From: Rhodospirillales bacterium
GTDB taxonomy: Bacteria; Pseudomonadota; Alphaproteobacteria; Rhodospirillales; Shumkoniaceae
Reading direction: 5' to 3'
NCBI GenBank assembly: GCA_028281785.1
Contig: JANQJG010000093.1
Location: 1-54,843, forward strand
DNA length: 54,843 nt
Numbering within the stretch: position 1 is the stretch's first letter; the number at the start of each line of letters is the position of its first letter. Positions 24,314 through 33,472 of the stretch are shown here, piece after piece. Both the position numbers and the translations under genes were made by a program. The notes beneath the pieces were generated by a model. The model did not search any database, was not told where the DNA came from, and worked only from the letters and a program-made list of their open reading frames with translations.

Positions 24314-25393
24314 CTAGAGGGCGGAGCGGGATTCGCGGAGCGCGGTCCAGTAGCGGCCCGGATAAGGCACGCCCTGGAAGTCCTCCAGCCAGGTGCGCAT
24401 GACGGTATCGGGATCGACATCGGCGAAGAGGTCGGGATGCAGCCATTTGGCGATGCTGAGCGCGCCGATCATCTTCGAGCAGCCGCCGGCGAGGTAGTAG
24501 TTCATGTGGTAGACCGCGCCCGATTTCACGGACTCGAGCTCGTCGAAGCCCGGCCGGGCCAGGGCCTCGGCGAAGAAGGCCTGGGAGAACTCGGCCGGAT
24601 GCAGCGGGTAGGAGCCGGGCTGGAGCTTGACGATGAGGGCAGGGTCGGCGGCGAGCACGGCCTCGGGATCGATCTCGTGGCTGTGGACCGAGCCCTTGGC
24701 CTTGGGCTGTTCGCGGATGTCGATATGGCCGAAGATGTTGCGGCCGCCGGCGGCCTCGATCATGTCGTGCCAGCCCGAGCCCGGCAGGACCGAGCGGAAG
24801 GGCGTCTTCTCCTCGAGATAGACGGGTTTGGGCGCGACGCCGGCGAGGCGCTCCCGCAGCAGATCCATGTGCCGGGTGTAGAATTCGTTGAGCTCGGCCG
24901 CGCGGTCCGGCTTGCCGAACAGGCGGCCGAAGGCCTCGATGTTCGAGACATGCTTGAGCACGTCCCAGCCGGTGAGGACGAGGACGGGAATGTCGAAGGG
25001 CTTGAGGGTCTCGATGGCCTGCTGCCAGGCGCCGTTGCGGGGGAAGATCACGAGATCCGGCTCGAGGGCGACGATGGCCTCGTAGTTGGGCTCGCGCTGA
25101 CCCTGCCCGGCCAGCATGCCGTCTTTCAGGTTCGGCCAGTAGGTCGGGTCGCGGGTCACCCAGCTGTCGACGCCGACGATCGGGCCGATCCCGGCGACGG
25201 CGCGGATGAACTCGGCATTGTAGCGGTTGAACACGACGACGCGCTCGATCGGCTTGTCGAAGGCGAGGGTGCGGCCGCTGTCATCGGTCACGCGGATGGT
25301 CTCCGCCGCGGCCGGCGCAGCGGCGAGAATGGCGACGACGGCCAGTGCCGTCAGGTGAACGAAAGCGCGATTGAGAAGGGATGGAAACCGCAT
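24314..25393 (-). CDS. BtuF-like cobalamin-binding periplasmic protein
   Basis: A 359-residue substrate-binding protein of the helical-backbone (FepB/BtuF) class. A signal peptide runs to about residue 30 (AAPAAA-ETIRV). The typical RVVVFNRYNAEFIRAVAGIG and YEAIVALEPDLVI blocks follow. It delivers corrinoid to BtuCD. It is the first gene after the cobalamin riboswitch. The final residues end at a TAG followed by CACATGTCTCGTC, similar to the sequence after the DUF3313 gene stop at 46093. Confidence 0.92.
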   Translation of the reverse strand: MRFPSLLNRAFVHLTALAVVAILAAAPAAAETIRVTDDSGRTLAFDKPIERVVVFNRYNAEFIRAVAGIGPIVGVDSWVTRDPTYWPNLKDGMLAGQGQREPNYEAIVALEPDLVIFPRNGAWQQAIETLKPFDIPVLVLTGWDVLKHVSNIEAFGRLFGKPDRAAELNEFYTRHMDLLRERLAGVAPKPVYLEEKTPFRSVLPGSGWHDMIEAAGGRNIFGHIDIREQPKAKGSVHSHEIDPEAVLAADPALIVKLQPGSYPLHPAEFSQAFFAEALARPGFDELESVKSGAVYHMNYYLAGGCSKMIGALSIAKWLHPDLFADVDPDTVMRTWLEDFQGVPYPGRYWTALRESRSAL

Positions 25394-25537
25394 CGGCCCT
25401 TTTCTCCTTGCGACGGGAGAAGGAAGGCGGTCATGCGGCCAGGACGACGCGCGAGGCGCGACACCGACAGAGTCTGCCTTTGAATGGCGAACATGTTATC
25501 GACCTCCGGATATTCCCGTCCGGTTAGAACGAAGGAT

Positions 25538-25725
25538 GGAGGCCGGCAGGTCTCCTGGCTCGCGGCGATTCGTGACGTCCGGCCTTCCCAGGCGCCCCGA
25601 GGGGCGGACCCAGTGGCATCGGTTGAACGGCACATACCGCTTACAGTTGCGGGAACAGCTCCGGCCTTGCGCTCCAGCGGGAACGCGCACCGGATTCCCT
25701 TTTCAGCCCCGAGGGGCACCGACGG
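25538..25725 (-). promoter_or_regulatory. Cobalamin riboswitch upstream of btuFCD
   Basis: Read on the minus strand, the classic order of conserved blocks is present: GGTGCCCC, GGGAATCCGGTGC, GCTGTTCCCGCAACTGTAAG, the B12 box GCCACTG (25617-25611), GGGAAGGC and GAGCCAGGAGACCTGCC. It lies about 145 bp before btuF and should repress the importer when adenosylcobalamin is plentiful. A reading frame across it is a shadow. Confidence 0.96.
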
Positions 25726-25897
25726 CGACAGCGAACACCCGACGGGGGTCGGCTGTCAAGGGGGTGTCGGCGGGCCTGACCGTCGTCCCCGATTCCAGCC
25801 GACGAGTCGAGGGGAATCTCGATCCCGAATAGCGGATCCGTGACCAGGATGTCTTTCGCCCGAAGCTTGGAGTCCTTTGGCCCAGGTCAAGTACCGT

Positions 25898-26191
25898 TTA
25901 CGGTAGAGCGGCGATGACCTGCCGGTACTCCGCTTCCGTGAAGGCCTTTAACGTCGTCGTCCGCACGTTCCCTCGTGAGCCAAGGGCAAGAGTGAACCTC
26001 GCCATCGCTTCGTCGTCCGGGAACTCCGCAAGCACGACGATATCGTAAGCACCCATGGTCAGATGGAACTGCGTCAACTCGCCACCGAGATCGCTCGCGA
26101 GTGTTTTCGCCGCATCCAGGCGGTTCGGCGATTCCTTGATGTTACGTATCCCCTGGTCGGTGTATGTCGTCAGGATGATGTAACTCGGCAT
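25898..26191 (-). CDS. GYD domain protein
   Basis: A 97-residue protein, entirely one GYD domain: MPSYIILTTYTDQGIRNIKE, then LTMGAYDIVVLAEFPDDEAM and a TLKAFTEAEY end. The fold is a dimeric alpha-beta barrel like that of small signalling or ligand-binding proteins; function unknown. It stands alone, upstream of and in the same direction as the riboswitch. Confidence 0.9.
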   Translation of the reverse strand: MPSYIILTTYTDQGIRNIKESPNRLDAAKTLASDLGGELTQFHLTMGAYDIVVLAEFPDDEAMARFTLALGSRGNVRTTTLKAFTEAEYRQVIAALP

Positions 26192-26262
26192 CGATGCGTC
26201 CCCCTTAGAACTCCCCGCATTCCAGCCGGGGCGCGCGTGAGTCCGTTCGGACCTTCACACGA

Positions 26263-26502
26263 TCAGGCCTCGGGGGGTGGGCTTTTCCCTTTACGGGTTT
26301 TCAAGAAATAGCCAGCGGCAGCGGCCACCAGCCCAACTATCAGAAGCGCCCAATAGAGCGGCACGGGCGCTGCCGATTCTGCCATCTCGGGTCCTTCCGC
26401 GGGTGTGGGCGCGAATTGCTCCACCCAGATCAGGGCCGCGGCGAAGACGATGGCCACCCCGAAACCGCCCCAGATGAGGGCAGGGATAAGCCAATTCGGC
26501 AT
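26263..26502 (-). CDS. Small two-helix membrane protein
   Basis: A 79-residue protein with two membrane segments, LIPALIWGGFGVAIVFAAAL (about 4-23) and ALLIVGLVAAAAGYFL (about 51-66), and a basic tail RKGKSPPPEA. The acidic loop between is likely periplasmic. The ATG has a GGAGAGG site. No family recognised. Confidence 0.65.
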   Translation of the reverse strand: MPNWLIPALIWGGFGVAIVFAAALIWVEQFAPTPAEGPEMAESAAPVPLYWALLIVGLVAAAAGYFLKTRKGKSPPPEA

Positions 26503-26669
26503 GATCCTCTCCGATCGACGGGTCTGCAAGTGATTGTCAATTTTACTCCGATGCCGCTTTTACCGCAACCTTTCGGAGATAAGTTGCGCGGTTTGGCAGT
26601 CGAAAGTGGCGGCATGCCAGCCTCGGGGCGCTCTGGTGTAGGGGAGGCACATGAAACAGATGTGGGGGG

Positions 26670-28115
26670 TCAGACCAACTCTTCGCCGGGGGCCGGCGTG
26701 TGGCTCGGGCATTCGCGGTCGATGACGGCCTGCCGGCCCCCATACCCGTCGATCAATCTCTGCTGGTCGGCCTTGGCACGCCGGTCGGCATCCTCGAGGT
26801 CGAGGATGTTGCGGAGCGCGGCCTCGAATTCCTCGAGAAGGCCGGCATATCCCTGCTCCCCGGAGAGGTCGGTAAGCTCCTCGGGGTCGTTCTCCAGATC
26901 GAACAGCTCGACGCCGACGCCCAGATAGTGGATGTATTTGTAGCGGCCACGGCGCAGCATGTAGGCGCCGCTGATGGCCGCCGTGGCATGATACTCGGAG
27001 AAGATCAGGCGCGCCGTGTCGTCCGGGCGGCGGGCGATTTCCAACAGCGAGGTTCCGGGCAGCGCGCGCTCCTCCCCCTCCGGGGCCAACCCGACGCCGT
27101 CGAGGATGGTCTGGTAGCCGTCAATAAGCGACACCGGTGTCTTCACCACCCGCCCCTTGGGCACGTCCGGGCCCGATAGAATCATCGGCACGGTGGCGGA
27201 TTCCTCGTACATGGTGGACTTGCCCCAGAGGCCGCGGGCGCCGAGATTGTCGCCGTGGTCGCTGGTGAACATCACCCGGGTGTCCTCCGCCAGCCCGGCC
27301 TCCTGGAGGGCTTGCAGAATCTGACCGACGGCGTCGTCGATGAAGCTGCACAGCCCGTAATAGGAGGCGATGGCGATGCGGCGCTGTTCGTCGTCGGCGA
27401 AGAACCGGTCCCAGATATAGCTTTTCTCGAAGGCGTCGAACCAGGCGTTGGACCGGCTGCCGGGGAGCCGCCTTTTCGGCAGCGGGATCTCCGCCGGATC
27501 GTACATCTCGTAGAACTCGGGCGGCGCGACCATGGGATAGTGGGGGCAGATGAAGGAGACGAAGGTGACCCAGGGCCCGTCCGCCCGCCTGGCGGCGTCC
27601 GACCGCAGCCATTGGCAAGCCTCGCGCGTGATCGCCCGGTCATAGCGGATATAGGATGTGTCGCCGGGACCGATATGGCCCGCGAGGTCGGCGCATTGGG
27701 GACGCGGCGGCGGGTTGTCGCGGATCAGGCCGTGCACGTCGCCGCCGTCGACGATGTGCATGGGGAGGATCTGGCGGTCGAAGCCGGTCGAGCTCTCCTC
27801 GTCGAGATAATGGAGCTTGCCGATGGAAAGGACGGGAATGCCCTCCCGCTGCAGGCGGTGCCCCCAGCCCTTGACGCGGCCGTCATAGGCGATGCAGTTG
27901 TCCCAATAACCGGTCTGGTGGGGGTAGCGGCCGGTGGCGAAGGCGGCCCGCGCCGGCACGCAGATGGGGGAGGGGCTGTAGGCGCTCTCGAACCGGCAGC
28001 CGCCGGTGGCCAAGCGGTCGATATGGGGGGTCTTGACCATCGGATTGCCGTAGCAGCCGACGATGCCGGCATAGTGCTCGTCGTCCATGATGATCAGAAG
28101 ATTCTTCGGTTCCAT
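26670..28115 (-). CDS. Type I sulfatase (alkaline phosphatase superfamily)
   Basis: A 481-residue sulfatase hydrolysing a sulfate ester. The motif C52-V-P-A-R56 within PSPICVPARAAFATGR is the formylglycine site, so an FGE-type activator is needed. Metal-binding aspartates D11 and D12 lie near the N terminus (LLIIMDDEH). FTSDHGDNLGARGLWGK supplies the Asp/His pair, and a C-terminal sulfatase subdomain ends in ELFDLENDPEEL. No signal peptide is visible, so it is probably cytoplasmic. It starts at the ATG behind GAGGAGGGGG; the long open frame upstream is a shadow. It is divergent from a GntR regulator and a TauABC-type importer, suggesting uptake and cleavage of an organosulfate. The substrate is not predictable. 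Confidence 0.92.
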   Translation of the reverse strand: MEPKNLLIIMDDEHYAGIVGCYGNPMVKTPHIDRLATGGCRFESAYSPSPICVPARAAFATGRYPHQTGYWDNCIAYDGRVKGWGHRLQREGIPVLSIGKLHYLDEESSTGFDRQILPMHIVDGGDVHGLIRDNPPPRPQCADLAGHIGPGDTSYIRYDRAITREACQWLRSDAARRADGPWVTFVSFICPHYPMVAPPEFYEMYDPAEIPLPKRRLPGSRSNAWFDAFEKSYIWDRFFADDEQRRIAIASYYGLCSFIDDAVGQILQALQEAGLAEDTRVMFTSDHGDNLGARGLWGKSTMYEESATVPMILSGPDVPKGRVVKTPVSLIDGYQTILDGVGLAPEGEERALPGTSLLEIARRPDDTARLIFSEYHATAAISGAYMLRRGRYKYIHYLGVGVELFDLENDPEELTDLSGEQGYAGLLEEFEAALRNILDLEDADRRAKADQQRLIDGYGGRQAVIDRECPSHTPAPGEELV

Positions 28116-28178
28116 GACCCCCTCCTCGGTTGTCGGCCGGCGGCGCCCGGATGCACGCGCCGTCCGCCCGGGCCGCGA

Positions 28179-28217
28179 CGTGTACACGGTATCGCCGACA
28201 AGGCCAGTTGTGTATAC
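28179..28217. promoter_or_regulatory. Palindromes between sulfatase and GntR genes
   Basis: A perfect CGTGTACACG (28179-28188) and a GTGTATAC (28210-28217) lie in the AT-richer divergent region. They share a GTGTAYAC core and are about three DNA turns apart, so they may be paired operators for the GntR regulator. Confidence 0.45.
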
Positions 28218-28304
28218 TAAAATCATAAAATTAATCAATGTAGAATACAAGATGGTTGATTTTCGATATTGTGCGTGCAAGAATTCCAATGTGGAGGCTT
28301 TCGT

Positions 28305-29030
28305 ATGCAAACTCGAAAAGAGATCGCGCCCGAGTCCGAGACAGGTCTGTCCGGACCGACGATCGCCCTGGATCCGGGCGACACCCTGGCGAACGCCATC
28401 CGTCGCCGGCTCGCGGATCAGATCCTGAACCGGGAGTTCGATTCGGAAACCCGTCTGGACGAACAGGAGATGGCGCGACGGTTCGGAGTGTCGCGGACGC
28501 CCGTGCGCGAGGCGCTGAAACAGCTCGAATCCGCCGGGCTGGTCGAGATTCGGCCGCGGCGCGGCGCCGTCGTCGTCCAGGTGGACAGCGAAAAGCTCGG
28601 CTATTCCTTCGAGGCCACCGCGGAGCTGGAGGCCATTGCCGCCGGCTGGGCGGCGATGCGCGCCAAGCTCGACGAGCGCAAGGCCCTCCTCCAGCTGGTG
28701 GAGGAAGGCGAAAAGGCGATGCGGAGCGAGGATTCGGATTGGTTCTCCTCCGTCAACCGGCGCTTCCATGCGCTGCTGTCGGACATGGCGCGAAACCCGA
28801 GCCTCGCCGACGCCATCAGCTTGGTGCGCGTGCAGACGGCGCCCTTTCAGCGCGCCCAGTTCCGGCATCCCGAGCAAATCCGAAAGACCCAGGCCGAGCA
28901 TGAACGGATCGCGAATGCCGTCTTCCGTCAGGACGGCGAGTCGGCCCGGCGTTTCATGAAGGAGCACATCCTTCGTGCCAGCCTGACCGTGCTGGAAGCC
29001 GCCGCGCCGAGGACACCCAACGACCAATAG
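28305..29030 (+). CDS. GntR-family regulator with FCD domain
   Basis: A 241-residue regulator. The winged helix contains MARRFGVSRTPVREALKQLE; the FCD domain follows with NRRFHALLSDMARNPSLADA supplying metal-site residues. The ATG at 28305 has GGAGG seven bases upstream; a further upstream start has none. It lies 27 bp before the importer operon and is divergent from the sulfatase, so it likely controls both in response to the organosulfur substrate. Confidence 0.9.
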   Translation: MQTRKEIAPESETGLSGPTIALDPGDTLANAIRRRLADQILNREFDSETRLDEQEMARRFGVSRTPVREALKQLESAGLVEIRPRRGAVVVQVDSEKLGYSFEATAELEAIAAGWAAMRAKLDERKALLQLVEEGEKAMRSEDSDWFSSVNRRFHALLSDMARNPSLADAISLVRVQTAPFQRAQFRHPEQIRKTQAEHERIANAVFRQDGESARRFMKEHILRASLTVLEAAAPRTPNDQ

Positions 29031-29057
29031 ACAACCCGACGAAGCAAGGAGGCGAGA

Positions 29058-30053
29058 ATGCGTTTCTCAATGAAGGCTCAATTGGGCGCCGCCGGGGTGG
29101 CGGCGCTTCTGCTGACAACGGCGGGGACCGTCCCGTCGCAGGCGGCGGATGAGATCCGCCTGAGCTCCCGCTCGGCGAACTGGGACATCGTGCTGATCGA
29201 AAGCGGCGTCGCGGCCAAGTACGATCTGAAGATCGAGCTGGTCAACCTGCGCACCGGCGTCGAGGTGGCCGAGGCGCTCGTCGGCGGCTCCGTCGATGTC
29301 GGCAGCATCGGGGAAACGCCGCTCACCTCGCTTCTGGCCCAGACCAAGGATGTCGTCGTGATCGGCACCGCGGTCTCCACGGACGGAAGCTACGCCAAAG
29401 TGATCGTGCGCAAGGACTCCCCCCTCCAGACCCTCGAGGACTTGAAGGGCAAGAAGATCGCGACGAAGATCGGCTCCGGCTCTTATCGCGCGCTCAGCGA
29501 TTTCTGCGCCCAGAGGGGCTGCACGATCAACGACTTCGAGATCCTCAACACCGCCCCGGCGGCGATTCTCGCGGCCGTGGAATCGGGATCGGTGGATGCC
29601 GGCATCTGGTTTGCCCCGACGACGTCCATTGCCGTCGCCAAGGGGTTCGGCCGTATCATGATGGACTTCAAGGGCGCCAACCAGGGACAGGCGAGCTGGG
29701 TCGCCAACCGCAAATATGCCGAGGAAAACCCCGACATGGTCGCGCGTTTCCTCGCCGCCACCATCGAGGCGCAGGACATCCTGGTCAACGACCATGATCG
29801 CGCCGCCCAGCTTCTGGCCCAGGGCCTGCAGAAGCGCGGACGCGACCTGTCGGCGGACATACTGAAGATGGGCCTTGGCGATTTCGACTATTCGCCGGGC
29901 GTGTTCGCCGACAGAAAGGTCAACATCCTCAGCGGGGTTTTCGACACCTTGAAGAAGGCGGGAAAGATCAGGGTCGACAAGCCTGATTTCGCGGCCGCCC
30001 TGCAGCCCCAACACTATGAGGAAGCGCTGAAGATCCGCGCGGCGGCGAAATAG
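29058..30053 (+). CDS. ABC importer substrate-binding protein (SsuA/TauA/NrtA type)
   Basis: A 331-residue periplasmic binding protein with a signal peptide to about residue 29 (VPSQAADEI). Blocks typical of the sulfonate/taurine/nitrate family are VGSIGETPLTSLLAQ, LKGKKIATKIGSGSYRAL and VDAGIWFAPTT. It is first of three importer genes. AAGGAGG precedes the ATG. The TAG stop is followed by AGCG, recalling the TAGAGC repeat ends, although no full repeat follows. The partner sulfatase suggests an organosulfate or sulfonate ligand. Confidence 0.9.
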   Translation: MRFSMKAQLGAAGVAALLLTTAGTVPSQAADEIRLSSRSANWDIVLIESGVAAKYDLKIELVNLRTGVEVAEALVGGSVDVGSIGETPLTSLLAQTKDVVVIGTAVSTDGSYAKVIVRKDSPLQTLEDLKGKKIATKIGSGSYRALSDFCAQRGCTINDFEILNTAPAAILAAVESGSVDAGIWFAPTTSIAVAKGFGRIMMDFKGANQGQASWVANRKYAEENPDMVARFLAATIEAQDILVNDHDRAAQLLAQGLQKRGRDLSADILKMGLGDFDYSPGVFADRKVNILSGVFDTLKKAGKIRVDKPDFAAALQPQHYEEALKIRAAAK

Positions 30054-30122
30054 AGCGTCCCGAACCGAAAGACGCCAAACGCTTGAGGGCGGCCGGGAGA
30101 GCGGGCCGCGAAAGGGGACCCC

Positions 30123-30983
30123 ATGTCTGAGATCGCACCGTCCGCGGCAGCCGGAATGGACGACAGGACGTCCTGGCTGGCCTGGAAGAACCTACGGCCC
30201 AGGGTCGTGCCCGTTCTCTCCATCCTTGCCTTCGGGCTCTTGTGGGAATTGGTCGTCCTTTTCGCGGTGATCAACCCGGTGCTGCTGCCGCCGCCCTCGG
30301 CGGTCCTGGCCCGGCTGTTCGAGATGATGGGGCCGGGAGACGGTGTCGCGCCGAGCTACCTGATGCTGCGCCATATCGGCGCGACGATGGTCGCCCTGCT
30401 CGGCGGCTTCGCGATCGCCGCCCTCGTCTCCTCGGCGATCGGCCTGATGATGGGGATCAACCGCACGGCCTATGAGTGGTTGAACCCCATTATCTCGGTG
30501 TTCATGGTCATTCCCAATATCGCGGTGGTGCCGGTGATCATCCTGTGGTTCGGGCTCGGGCTGCACACGGTGATCATCGTCGTCGTCATGGGGGCCTGTT
30601 TCCCGATCATCTACACGGCGGCCGCGGGCGTGCAAAGCTGCCCGAAGAAAATGATCTGGGCGGCGCAGACGGCTGGCGCAAACAAGCGGCAGATTCTCTT
30701 CTCGGTGCTGATCGGGGCGACCATGCCCTATCTGATCGCCGGGCATAAACTGGCGCTCGGTCGGGCCTGGCGCGCGGTGATCGCGGGCGAGATCTTCGCC
30801 GCCACCAAATACGGCGTCGGCTTCATGATCTATGACGCCCGTACCTTTCTCGACTCGAAGGCCATGTTCGCGGGCCTGATCGTCGTCGGCCTGATCGGCA
30901 TGACGCTGGAGCGACAGATCTTCGGCTTCATCGAGAAGAAGACGGTCGTGCGCTGGGGCGTCGCGTCGAGCAAGAACCTCTGA
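30123..30983 (+). CDS. ABC importer permease (SsuC/TauC type)
   Basis: A 286-residue inner-membrane permease with about six hydrophobic segments. The cytoplasmic EAA-like loop reads AAQTAGANKRQILFSVLIGA, and the LPPPSAVLARLFEMM start motif is typical of SsuC/TauC proteins. It works with the flanking binding protein and ATPase. Confidence 0.92.
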   Translation: MSEIAPSAAAGMDDRTSWLAWKNLRPRVVPVLSILAFGLLWELVVLFAVINPVLLPPPSAVLARLFEMMGPGDGVAPSYLMLRHIGATMVALLGGFAIAALVSSAIGLMMGINRTAYEWLNPIISVFMVIPNIAVVPVIILWFGLGLHTVIIVVVMGACFPIIYTAAAGVQSCPKKMIWAAQTAGANKRQILFSVLIGATMPYLIAGHKLALGRAWRAVIAGEIFAATKYGVGFMIYDARTFLDSKAMFAGLIVVGLIGMTLERQIFGFIEKKTVVRWGVASSKNL

Positions 30984-30994
30984 GGAGACGACCC

Positions 30995-31804
30995 ATGAGC
31001 GACGCGACGGTTACGGCTCCCAAGATCGCCGCCCGGAACATCGTCAAGATCTACAACCACGGCACGCGCAACGCGGTCAAAGCGGTCGACGGCCTGGACC
31101 TGGAGGTGCGGCAGGGAGAGTTCGTCTCCCTGCTCGGGCCGTCGGGCTGCGGCAAGTCCACCTTCCTCTACATGATCGGCGGCTTCGAGAAGCCGACCCG
31201 CGGCGAGCTGTTGCTCGACTCGCAGCCGATCAAGGGTCCCGGGTCGAACCGGGGGATCGTGTTTCAGGAATACGTGCTGTTCCCCTGGCAGACGGTTTAC
31301 AGGAATATCGAGTTCGGCCTGCGGGTCAACAAGGTCCCGCAGCAGGAACGCGCCGAACGGATCGGCAAGCTGGTCCGCATGATCGGGCTGCAGGGGTTCG
31401 AGGATACCTATCCGGCCACCTTGTCCGGCGGCATGCAGCAGCGCGTGGCCCTGGCCCGGGCGCTCGCCTACGATCCCGATATCCTGCTGATGGACGAGCC
31501 CTTCGGCGCCCTCGACGCACAGACCCGGAGCCGGATGATCACCGATCTGATCGACATCCACCAGAAGACCCATAAGACCACACTATTCGTCACCCACAGC
31601 GTGCAGGAGGCGTTGCTCTTGTCGGATCGGGTCTGCCTGTTCTCGGCGCGGCCCTCCAAGATCAAGACGATTTTCGAGATCGACCTGCCCCACCCGAGGG
31701 AGATCACCGAGGATCAGTTCGTGGCGCACGAACGCGCGATCATGGAAAGCCTGGAGGTCGAGGTCTCGAAAACGATCGCCCTGGATAAGGTGGAAGCGGG
31801 ATAG
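30995..31804 (+). CDS. ABC importer ATPase (SsuB/TauB type)
   Basis: A 269-residue ATP-binding subunit. Walker A is GPSGCGKST, the signature LSGGMQQRVALARAL, Walker B ILLMDEPFGALD and the switch histidine is in TLFVTHSVQEA. FEFGLRVNKVP-type sequence after the Q-loop (VFQEYVLFPW) fits the sulfonate/taurine branch. It starts 11 bp after the permease gene and closes the operon. Confidence 0.93.
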   Translation: MSDATVTAPKIAARNIVKIYNHGTRNAVKAVDGLDLEVRQGEFVSLLGPSGCGKSTFLYMIGGFEKPTRGELLLDSQPIKGPGSNRGIVFQEYVLFPWQTVYRNIEFGLRVNKVPQQERAERIGKLVRMIGLQGFEDTYPATLSGGMQQRVALARALAYDPDILLMDEPFGALDAQTRSRMITDLIDIHQKTHKTTLFVTHSVQEALLLSDRVCLFSARPSKIKTIFEIDLPHPREITEDQFVAHERAIMESLEVEVSKTIALDKVEAG

Positions 31805-31954
31805 CGCCGTCCAAGGGTCCGCGCCCCTTGCGCCACCCGTGGAATTGGGCCAGCATGGCCGGCAACAAGGAAACCTACCTCGACACTCCTGGCTAACCTT
31901 CCTCATGGCCATCGACATGGATCGCGTTGCGGGAACATTGGCGGGCGGCGCGCG

Positions 31955-32863
31955 ATGAGCCGCCGCAAGCGGTTTTCCCTGCTGACGCGGGGGCGCCACG
32001 CCCTCGAGTTCCTCGCATTGCGATCGTTGTTCCTCGCGATCCGTTTCGTTCCGTTGGACGCGGCATCAGCCCTGGGCGGCTGGCTCGGCGGCACTTTTGG
32101 GCGCCTGCTTCCGCGAACCAAGGTCGCTCGGACCAACCTTCGCCTTGCGTTTCCGGAGAAGTCGCCGCGCGAGATCGAGGCGATCATCCGCGGCATGTGG
32201 CGGAACCTGGGACGAACGGCTTGCGAGTATCCGCATCTTGATCGGTTCAAGCCGTGTTCCGTCGGCGACCGGGTCGAGATCGTCGGCGCGGAAAACCTGA
32301 AGGCGATCGGGAAGGGCGGGCAAAGCGCCTTCATGTTTTCCGGTCATCTCGCCAATTGGGAGCTGCTGGGACCGGCGGCGGCGGCGCGCGGCATCCATCT
32401 GAACATGTTCTACCGCCAGCCGAGCAATCCCTTGCTCGCATGGCTCTACGAGATTCGCAGGTCCGGCAAAGGGGAGATGCTGCCGAAGGGAAGGAAAGGC
32501 GCGAGACGGGCGATGTCGCTGCTCCGGCGGGGGGCGCCCTTCGCCATGCTTGTCGACCAGAAGATGAACGACGGGATACCTGTCGATTTCTTCGGGCGCA
32601 AAGCCATGACGGCGCCGGCGCTTGCCGAGTTGGCGCTTCGCTTAGACTGTCCGGTGCTGCCGACCCGGATTCGGCGACTCAAGGGCGCGAGGTTCAGAAT
32701 TACGATTCTGCCGCCCCTGCGGTTCGCGCGTGGACGGGGGCGACAGGCCGATATTCTCGCCGCCATGACGCAGGTCAACGCGCTGCTCGAAACCTGGATC
32801 CGCGCCTGCCCCGAGCAATGGCTGTGGCTGCACCGCCGCTGGCCGGCCGAGAGCGGTTCCTGA
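31955..32863 (+). CDS. Lysophospholipid / lipid A acyltransferase (LpxL/HtrB family)
   Basis: A 302-residue membrane-associated acyltransferase. The HX4E catalytic motif is H131-LANW-E136 inside FSGHLANWELLGP. An N-terminal hydrophobic helix (about 17-35) anchors it. NMFYRQPSNPLLAWLYEIRR and LVDQKMNDGIPVDFFGR are characteristic of lauroyl/myristoyl transferases of lipid A synthesis. It stands alone; its 3' end nearly meets that of the membrane-protein operon on the other strand. Confidence 0.92.
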   Translation: MSRRKRFSLLTRGRHALEFLALRSLFLAIRFVPLDAASALGGWLGGTFGRLLPRTKVARTNLRLAFPEKSPREIEAIIRGMWRNLGRTACEYPHLDRFKPCSVGDRVEIVGAENLKAIGKGGQSAFMFSGHLANWELLGPAAAARGIHLNMFYRQPSNPLLAWLYEIRRSGKGEMLPKGRKGARRAMSLLRRGAPFAMLVDQKMNDGIPVDFFGRKAMTAPALAELALRLDCPVLPTRIRRLKGARFRITILPPLRFARGRGRQADILAAMTQVNALLETWIRACPEQWLWLHRRWPAESGS

Positions 32864-32870
32864 GACGCGA

Positions 32871-33458
32871 TCAGGAAGCCTGTCGTGACCCAGTCTCCGG
32901 GCGGGCGAGGCGGGGGATGGCGAGGGTGAGAACGGCGGCCGCGACCAGGGCCATCGCGATCGCGATGACGACCTCAAGCCAGCTTTCGGGCCGGACGGCG
33001 CCGCAATAGACGATCACCGCGAAGAGCGGGACGTCGAGGAAATGCGCGATCTGGCCGATCAATGTGCGGGCCTCGCCGCGCATCTCGTCCGTCAGCCGCC
33101 CCTGGCCGCGCGCTTTGACTGACTCCCGCAGCGTGCGGCGGAACTGGAGCCGGGTGAGGGTGTTGCCCTCGATCACCTCGAACAGGAACAGCGCCCACAT
33201 GCCGGTGAGCCAGGGTTCCTCGAAAAACCCCAAGCCCAGCTCGAAGACCAGGAACAGGCCGGATGCCCCGACAAGGACGGCGCCGGGCACGGTCAGGGCG
33301 TCGTAGAAGACGGCGGTGTACCAGGCGGCTTCCGCGAAGACATGGACGTCCCGGGTGCGATAGGCGCGAAGCTCGGAGATGAAGACCGCGAGCAGCCCGC
33401 CGCCCAACAACACAAAGCCCAGGATATGGGCGTATCGGAGCAGGGGATAGAGGTCCAT
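32871..33458 (-). CDS. DUF2269-like membrane protein
   Basis: A 195-residue protein with about four to five membrane segments. It starts YPLLRYAHILGFVLLGGGLL, a His-containing first helix typical of DUF2269-like proteins, and has a polar stretch around residues 105-135. It is the last gene of a MarR-led operon, 14 bp after another membrane protein. Function unknown. Confidence 0.8.
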   Translation of the reverse strand: MDLYPLLRYAHILGFVLLGGGLLAVFISELRAYRTRDVHVFAEAAWYTAVFYDALTVPGAVLVGASGLFLVFELGLGFFEEPWLTGMWALFLFEVIEGNTLTRLQFRRTLRESVKARGQGRLTDEMRGEARTLIGQIAHFLDVPLFAVIVYCGAVRPESWLEVVIAIAMALVAAAVLTLAIPRLARPETGSRQAS

Positions 33459-33472
33459 CGCGGGGCCGCGCG

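Noticed and set aside
25351..25832. Open frames on both strands over the region upstream of btuF
   Set aside because: The DNA is a cobalamin riboswitch with conserved RNA blocks.
28116..29027. Upstream extension of the sulfatase frame to 785 codons
   Set aside because: It runs antisense through the GntR gene; a strong ribosome site marks the ATG at 28115.
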